Below the pieces are notes generated by a model that did no database searches, was not told the origin of the DNA, and saw only the letters and a list, made by a program, of their open reading frames with translations. From Seongchinamella unica (lineage in GTDB: Bacteria; Pseudomonadota; Gammaproteobacteria; Pseudomonadales; Halieaceae), in the NCBI RefSeq assembly GCF_004354085.1, contig NZ_SMSE01000002.1, forward strand, positions 310,001 through 374,000: a stretch of 64,000 nt of DNA, read 5' to 3'. The stretch's first letter is position 1. Each line of letters opens with the position of its first letter. A program made the position numbers and the translations under genes. Shown here one piece after another: positions 59,795-64,000 of this stretch.

Positions 59795-60640
59795 TCAGTC
59801 GAGGTCGCTGGCGGCGTGGCGCTCGGGCACACGCAGTTCCTCCGGTCCCCAGACCCGGTTAACCCGCTCACCGCGCTGCACGGCAGGGCGGGCGGCAATG
59901 TTCTCCGCCCAGGCCCTGACATGCGTGTAGCTGTCGACCTGCAGGAATTCCTGGGCGTCATAAATTTCACCGGTCACCAGCACGCCATACCAGGGGTAGA
60001 CCGCCATGTCGGCGACACTGTACTCCTCGCCCGCCAGGTAGGGGGCTTCGGCCAGGCGCTGATCGAGCACATCCAGCTGGCGCTTGACCTCCATGGTGTA
60101 ACGGTTGATGGGATACTCGTATTTTTCAGGGGCGTAGGCGTAGAAATGCCCGAACCCGCCGCCCAGGAAGGGCGTACTGCCCATCTGCCAGAACAGCCAG
60201 GACAGGCACTCTGCCCTCGCCTGGGGGTCCGCGGGCAGGAAAGCGTCAAATTTTTCCGCAAGATACATCAGGATGGCGCCGGACTCGAAGACCCGGGTAG
60301 GGGGAGTGGTGCTGTGGTCCACCATGGCAGGAATTTTGGAGTTGGGGTTGGCGGCGACAAAACCACTGCTGAACTGGTCACCCTCGGTAATGTTTACCAG
60401 CCATGCATCGTATTCTGCCTCGTGCTTGCCCAGCGCCAGCAATTCCTCCAGCATGACCGTGACCTTGACCCCGTTGGGCGTCGCCAGGGAATATAACTGG
60501 AGCGGGTGTTGCCCTACCGGCAAGGCCTTGTCGTGAGTCGCGCCGGCGACGGGGCGGTTGATATGGGCGAAGCGGCCGCCGTTCTCGGCATCCCAGGTCC
60601 AGACCCGCGGTGGGGAGTAGCTGCTGCCATTACTGCTCAT
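59795..60640 (-). CDS. Glutathione S-transferase family, YghU-like disulfide-bond oxidoreductase
   Basis: 281 residues. N-terminal extension of about 40 residues, thioredoxin-like GST domain (QLYSLATPNGVKVTVMLEEL, NPNSKIPAMVD, VFESGAILMYLAEKF) and all-helical C-domain (SVADMAVYPWYGVLV). The extended N-terminus and TPNGVK segment place it with YghU/YfcG, which bind two glutathiones and reduce disulfides instead of conjugating xenobiotics. Overlaps the crotonase gene by four bases, so it is coupled to it. Confidence 0.92.
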   Translation of the reverse strand: MSSNGSSYSPPRVWTWDAENGGRFAHINRPVAGATHDKALPVGQHPLQLYSLATPNGVKVTVMLEELLALGKHEAEYDAWLVNITEGDQFSSGFVAANPNSKIPAMVDHSTTPPTRVFESGAILMYLAEKFDAFLPADPQARAECLSWLFWQMGSTPFLGGGFGHFYAYAPEKYEYPINRYTMEVKRQLDVLDQRLAEAPYLAGEEYSVADMAVYPWYGVLVTGEIYDAQEFLQVDSYTHVRAWAENIAARPAVQRGERVNRVWGPEELRVPERHAASDLD

Positions 60641-61461
60641 ACGTTGTCTATGTCCTCAAAGGTGTCAATGTGTCTGGGTGCATAGTTCCCGGGCCGTCCC
60701 TCCATTCCCGCCATGACGGATTCCATCTGGTTGGCTTTGGCAATGATACGTGCCTGCAGCTTTTCCTCGACCCGGAGACCCTCGATATCGCTCCCGTGCC
60801 AGGTATTGTCCAGCAAATACTTGCCGCAGGTGATGGCGTCCGGGCTGCGACCGGCGATATCGGATGCCAGGTTGAGGGCGGCGGCAACCGGATCCTCATC
60901 CAGTCGCGTCACCAGCCCCAGGCTGGCTGCCTCGGTACCCTCTACGACCCGGCCAGTGAAGGTGAGTTCCTTGGCAACATCCAGTCGCACCAGGTCACGC
61001 AGGGTTTGCGAAGCGGACATGTCGGGAATCAGCCCCCACTTGATTTCCATAACCGAGAGCTTGCTGCTTGGCTGGGCGATGCGGATGTCGGCTGCCATGG
61101 CGATCTGGAAACCGCCTCCGTAAGCCACTCCGTGCAGGGCGCAGATGACCGGCACCGGCACGGACTTCCACACGTAGGCGGGCGACTGGTAGTAGTTGGG
61201 CCAGAAGCCGCCTTTACCGGGGCCGAAGAAATCACCGTCGACGTCAAAGCCGGCAAAGTTCTCCAGATCAAGGCCGGCGCAGAAACCGCGCCCCTCACCC
61301 GACAGTACGACCGCGCGCACATCCTTGTTGCGGGACATCTCCTGCCCGGCTGCCGTGATGGCATCGAACATCGGCCAGTTGAGGGCGTTCATTTTTTCCG
61401 GACGGTTGAGCCGGACGTGGGCGACGTGGTCGTTGATATCGATAGTGACCAGTTCAGACAT
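60637..61461 (-). CDS. Enoyl-CoA hydratase/isomerase (crotonase) family
   Basis: 274 residues. Crotonase oxyanion elements VVLSGEGRGFCAGLDLENFA and ICALHGVAYGGGFQIAMAAD. The Asp-Glu placement of true dienoyl-CoA isomerases may be present in MEIKWGLIPDMSASQTLRDL, where Asp follows in the position used by dienoyl-CoA isomerase, so isomerase activity is as likely as hydration. Contains a glycine-rich loop FFGPGKGGFWPNYY. First of three coupled genes on the minus strand; adjacent to a LysR gene on the same strand. Confidence 0.88.
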   Translation of the reverse strand: MSELVTIDINDHVAHVRLNRPEKMNALNWPMFDAITAAGQEMSRNKDVRAVVLSGEGRGFCAGLDLENFAGFDVDGDFFGPGKGGFWPNYYQSPAYVWKSVPVPVICALHGVAYGGGFQIAMAADIRIAQPSSKLSVMEIKWGLIPDMSASQTLRDLVRLDVAKELTFTGRVVEGTEAASLGLVTRLDEDPVAAALNLASDIAGRSPDAITCGKYLLDNTWHGSDIEGLRVEEKLQARIIAKANQMESVMAGMEGRPGNYAPRHIDTFEDIDNV

Positions 61462-61530
61462 GGATGTTCCCCGCAGGTGGTGATAGCAAAGACATTGAGT
61501 ATACAGCTTCGGCAGCAGTGTGTTCAGTGC

Positions 61531-62409
61531 TTACTCGGCGAATCTGTCCGCCAGAAAATTCACGAACAGGCGAACCTTGGCCGACAGGTGGCGGTTGTGT
61601 GGATATACCGCCCAGACGCCGGTGTCGGTCGGGTTGTTCCCCTCCAGCACCGGGATCAGTTTTCCCGCCCGGAGGTCCTCCGCCAGGTAGAAACTCGGCA
61701 ATTGCACCAGCCCCAGCCCCGTCCGGGCGGCGTGGAGCAGCGCACGACCATTGTTTGAGCGCCAGTTGCCGCTCACCCGCAGGTCCTGGTGGCGGCCGTT
61801 TTCCTGAAAGCGCCAGGTGTCGAGGGTGCCCAGCAGGCAGTTATGGTTGGTGAGCGCGTGAATGGTGCCGGGGGTGCCATTGCGCCTGAGGTAATCCGGC
61901 GCTGCACAGGTAAGCAGTTTGCGGCTGCTGATCCTGCGGGCGATCAACGAGGAGTCCTTCAGCGTGCCGGCGCGAATGGCGAGGTCATACCCCTCCGAGA
62001 TCAGGTCTCGCAGTCGGTTGCTGAAGTGAAGCTCCACCGACAGGTCGCCGTGTTGGGACATGAAATCCAGCGCCGCCGGGGCGACAAAGTCCTCGCCAAA
62101 AGCCCCGGCGACAGTCACCCGCAGAATACCGCGGGGTCGCGCTTGCAGATCCAGTACCGCCTGCTCGGCCTCTTCCAGGTTGTCGAGGATTTGCCGGCAT
62201 TGCAGGTAAAACGCCCGGCCGGCATCGGTGGTGGATACCTTGCGGGTGGTGCGAAGCAACAGCTGTGCGTCAAGGCGATTTTCCAGCGCGTTGATCTGCC
62301 GGCTGACGTGTGAGCGCGACACCCCGAGATCCTCTGCCGCCCGGGTGAAGCTGCCCAGCCGTACGACGCGTTCAAAGGCTTCTATACTTTCCCAGCGGTG
62401 GGTTGCCAT
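61531..62409 (-). CDS. LysR-family transcriptional regulator
   Basis: 292 residues from ATG 62409 (GGAAG upstream). Winged HTH at 1-60 (WESIEAFERVVRLGSFTRAA, then SRSHVSRQINALENRL) and substrate-binding domain with VTVAGAFGEDFVAP. Of the large CrgA/AaeR-like group. It is divergent from adhC (124 bases between starts), so it is the natural candidate to regulate formaldehyde oxidation here, in place of the FrmR repressor found in E. coli. Confidence 0.9.
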   Translation of the reverse strand: MATHRWESIEAFERVVRLGSFTRAAEDLGVSRSHVSRQINALENRLDAQLLLRTTRKVSTTDAGRAFYLQCRQILDNLEEAEQAVLDLQARPRGILRVTVAGAFGEDFVAPAALDFMSQHGDLSVELHFSNRLRDLISEGYDLAIRAGTLKDSSLIARRISSRKLLTCAAPDYLRRNGTPGTIHALTNHNCLLGTLDTWRFQENGRHQDLRVSGNWRSNNGRALLHAARTGLGLVQLPSFYLAEDLRAGKLIPVLEGNNPTDTGVWAVYPHNRHLSAKVRLFVNFLADRFAE

Positions 62410-62532
62410 AAGGTCTTCCTTATTGTTGCTGTTGTGCAACAGTGAGGTGCAAGTCTGGGGGTTTATCCTGCCTATGGTAGCTAATTACACTGGCGTTTTG
62501 AAACATTGACCGGTAAGGCGGGGGAGATCCTG

Positions 62533-63639
62533 ATGAAAACACGTGCTGCTGTGGCCTTTGAGGCGGGCAAACCACTAGAAATATGTGATGTCGACCTGGA
62601 GGGTCCCCGGGCGGGCGAGGTCCTGGTGGAAATCAAGGCAACCGGCGTCTGTCACACCGATGCCTTCACCCTGTCCGGTGACGATCCGGAAGGTGCATTT
62701 CCTGCCATCCTCGGTCACGAGGGCGCCGGCGTGGTGGTGGACGTGGGACCCGGCGTGTCGTCCCTGAAGCCCGGCGACCATGTCATTCCGCTCTACACGC
62801 CGGAATGCCGTGAGTGCGACTTCTGCCTGCACCCGAAGACCAACCTCTGCCAGTCCATTCGTGAAACCCAGGGCCGGGGGGTCATGCCGGACGGCAGCAG
62901 TCGCTTTTCCCTGGACGGGAAGCCGATTCTCCATTACATGGGCTGCTCCACCTTTGCCAATCACACGGTGATGCCGGAGATCGCCCTTGCCAGGGTGCGC
63001 GAGGACGCGCCCTTCGACAAGATCTGCTACATCGGCTGTGGCGTAACCACGGGCATTGGCGCAGTGGCCTTCACCATGAAAGTGGAACCGGGATCAACGG
63101 TCGCCGTCTGGGGACTTGGCGGTATTGGCCTGAACGTGATCCAGGGAGCAAAGATGGTGGGCGCCTCGCGCATTATCGGTGTCGATATCAACCCGGATAA
63201 AGTGGCGCTGGCGAAAAAGTTCGGCATGACCGACTTCGTCAATCCGAAGGAAGTGGACGACGTGGTCGGTCACCTGGTGGAGATCACCGGCGGCGGGCTG
63301 GACTATACCTTTGAGTGTATCGGCAACGTGAACACCATGCGCCAGGCCCTGGAAGCCTGTCACAAGGGCTGGGGAGAGAGCTGCATTATCGGCGTTGCCG
63401 GTGCCGGCCAGGAAATCTCCACCCGGCCGTTCCAGCTGGTCACCGGGCGCAGCTGGAAAGGCACGGCATTCGGTGGCGCCCGCGGCCGCACCGATGTCCC
63501 CAAAATTGTCGACTGGTACATGGATGGGCGTATCAACATCGATGACCTGATTACCCACACCATGCCGCTTGATGACATCAACAAGGCCTTCGACCTGATG
63601 CACGCGGGGGAAAGTATCCGCTCCGTGGTGTTGTACTGA
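62533..63639 (+). CDS. adhC: S-(hydroxymethyl)glutathione dehydrogenase / class III alcohol dehydrogenase
   Basis: 368 residues from ATG 62533, which has GGGGGAG six bases upstream. Oxidises the formaldehyde-glutathione adduct to S-formylglutathione. Catalytic zinc Cys40 and His62 ([15 protein letters not shown]); structural zinc Cys92, Cys95, Cys98, Cys106 ([11 protein letters not shown]). NAD fold [20 protein letters not shown] and [20 protein letters not shown] are class III specific. The next gene encodes the following enzyme of the pathway. Confidence 0.97.
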   Translation: MKTRAAVAFEAGKPLEICDVDLEGPRAGEVLVEIKATGVCHTDAFTLSGDDPEGAFPAILGHEGAGVVVDVGPGVSSLKPGDHVIPLYTPECRECDFCLHPKTNLCQSIRETQGRGVMPDGSSRFSLDGKPILHYMGCSTFANHTVMPEIALARVREDAPFDKICYIGCGVTTGIGAVAFTMKVEPGSTVAVWGLGGIGLNVIQGAKMVGASRIIGVDINPDKVALAKKFGMTDFVNPKEVDDVVGHLVEITGGGLDYTFECIGNVNTMRQALEACHKGWGESCIIGVAGAGQEISTRPFQLVTGRSWKGTAFGGARGRTDVPKIVDWYMDGRINIDDLITHTMPLDDINKAFDLMHAGESIRSVVLY

Positions 63640-63650
63640 GGCGCTTGGCA

Positions 63651-64000
63651 ATGGAAAAAATCGCTGAAAACCGCTGCTTCGGCGGCCGTCAACTGCGCTA
63701 CCAGCACCGGTCGGCCGTGTTGGACTGCGACATGACGTTCTCCGTCTACCTGCCGCCACAGGCGGCGCAGGGCAAGGTACCTGTGCTCTACTGGCTGTCG
63801 GGCCTCACCTGTACGGATGAAAACTTTGTGACCAAGGCCGGCGCCCAGCGCTATGCGGCAGAGCATGGTATTGCCGTGGTGGCACCGGACACCAGTCCAC
63901 GTGGCGGGGACGTACCGGACGATCCCCAGGGCGCCTGGGATTTCGGTCTTGGAGCGGGCTTTTACGTCAACGCCACCGAGGACCCCTGGGCAAAGCACTA
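63651..64000 (+). CDS. fghA: S-formylglutathione hydrolase, 5' part (cut by window edge)
   Basis: The first 116 residues: [64 protein letters not shown] and [15 protein letters not shown] are typical of the esterase-D/FghA family. The catalytic Ser lies further downstream, outside the window. Completes the glutathione-dependent conversion of formaldehyde to formate with adhC, whose stop is 11 bases upstream. Confidence 0.95.
   Translation, partial: MEKIAENRCFGGRQLRYQHRSAVLDCDMTFSVYLPPQAAQGKVPVLYWLSGLTCTDENFVTKAGAQRYAAEHGIAVVAPDTSPRGGDVPDDPQGAWDFGLGAGFYVNATEDPWAKH

Overview
The window is about 64 kb of GC-rich (roughly 60 % by eye) gammaproteobacterial chromosome. Protein sequences and gene order (tRNA-Leu-queA-tgt; ypjD/yfjD divergent from ffh; rpsP-rimM-trmD-rplS; xerD-dsbC; hom-thrC-recJ; accA-tilS-pyrG-kdsA-eno-ftsB-ispD-ispF-truD-pcm-nlpD-rpoS; fdxA-mutS) match the Pseudomonas/Cellvibrionales part of the class. 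The CYP153 alkane hydroxylase, CoA-based lipid genes and glutathione-dependent formaldehyde oxidation suggest a marine hydrocarbon or lipid degrader such as the Halieaceae (OM60/NOR5) group. The placement is inference. No prophage, plasmid functions, intact insertion sequence or CRISPR array was seen.

Layout. 0-2 kb: truncated glutamate-synthase-like gene, a coiled-coil protein and tRNA-Leu(CAA) with a strong promoter and a duplicated 3' end. 2-6 kb: queuosine genes queA-tgt, then a NUDIX CoA pyrophosphatase, a gamma-carbonic-anhydrase-like protein and a DUF1289 protein in overlapping frames. 6-13 kb: yfjD-ypjD (-), ffh, a 55-bp tandem repeat array, the rpsP operon with a clear terminator, then two palindromic intergenic elements. 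13-21 kb: xerD, dsbC, alaC, hom, thrC, recJ. 21-25 kb: aminotransferase and semialdehyde dehydrogenase with a divergent LysR regulator. 24.7-26.3 kb: CueR-type regulator and Cys-rich permease behind a textbook 19-bp-spacer MerR promoter. 26-40 kb: a long run of core genes ending in rpoS.

40.4-46.6 kb is accessory cargo between rpoS and fdxA-mutS: a CoA-transferase, a dihaem cytochrome c, small membrane proteins, and an AraC regulator divergent from ferredoxin-CYP153 with a 21-bp-phased repeat operator between them. 46.6-53.4 kb: fdxA, mutS, peroxiredoxin, a Crp/Fnr regulator and two alpha/beta hydrolases. One hydrolase gene is bracketed by two copies of a hairpin element with paired base changes. 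53.6-59.1 kb is an operon-like beta-oxidation module (MaoC hydratase, SDR dehydrogenase, thiolase, quinone-oxidoreductase-like reductase, acyl-CoA dehydrogenase). 59.2-64 kb: retropepsin-like protein, GST-like oxidoreductase, crotonase, LysR, then adhC/frmA and the start of S-formylglutathione hydrolase.

No wholly new multi-gene system stands out. The most noteworthy non-standard signals are the structured intergenic elements (9.9, 12.7, 12.9, 51.4 and 52.6 kb), the CueR box driving a DUF318 permease instead of CopA, the phased AraC-type operator at the CYP153 genes, and the apparently (R)-specific beta-oxidation module.
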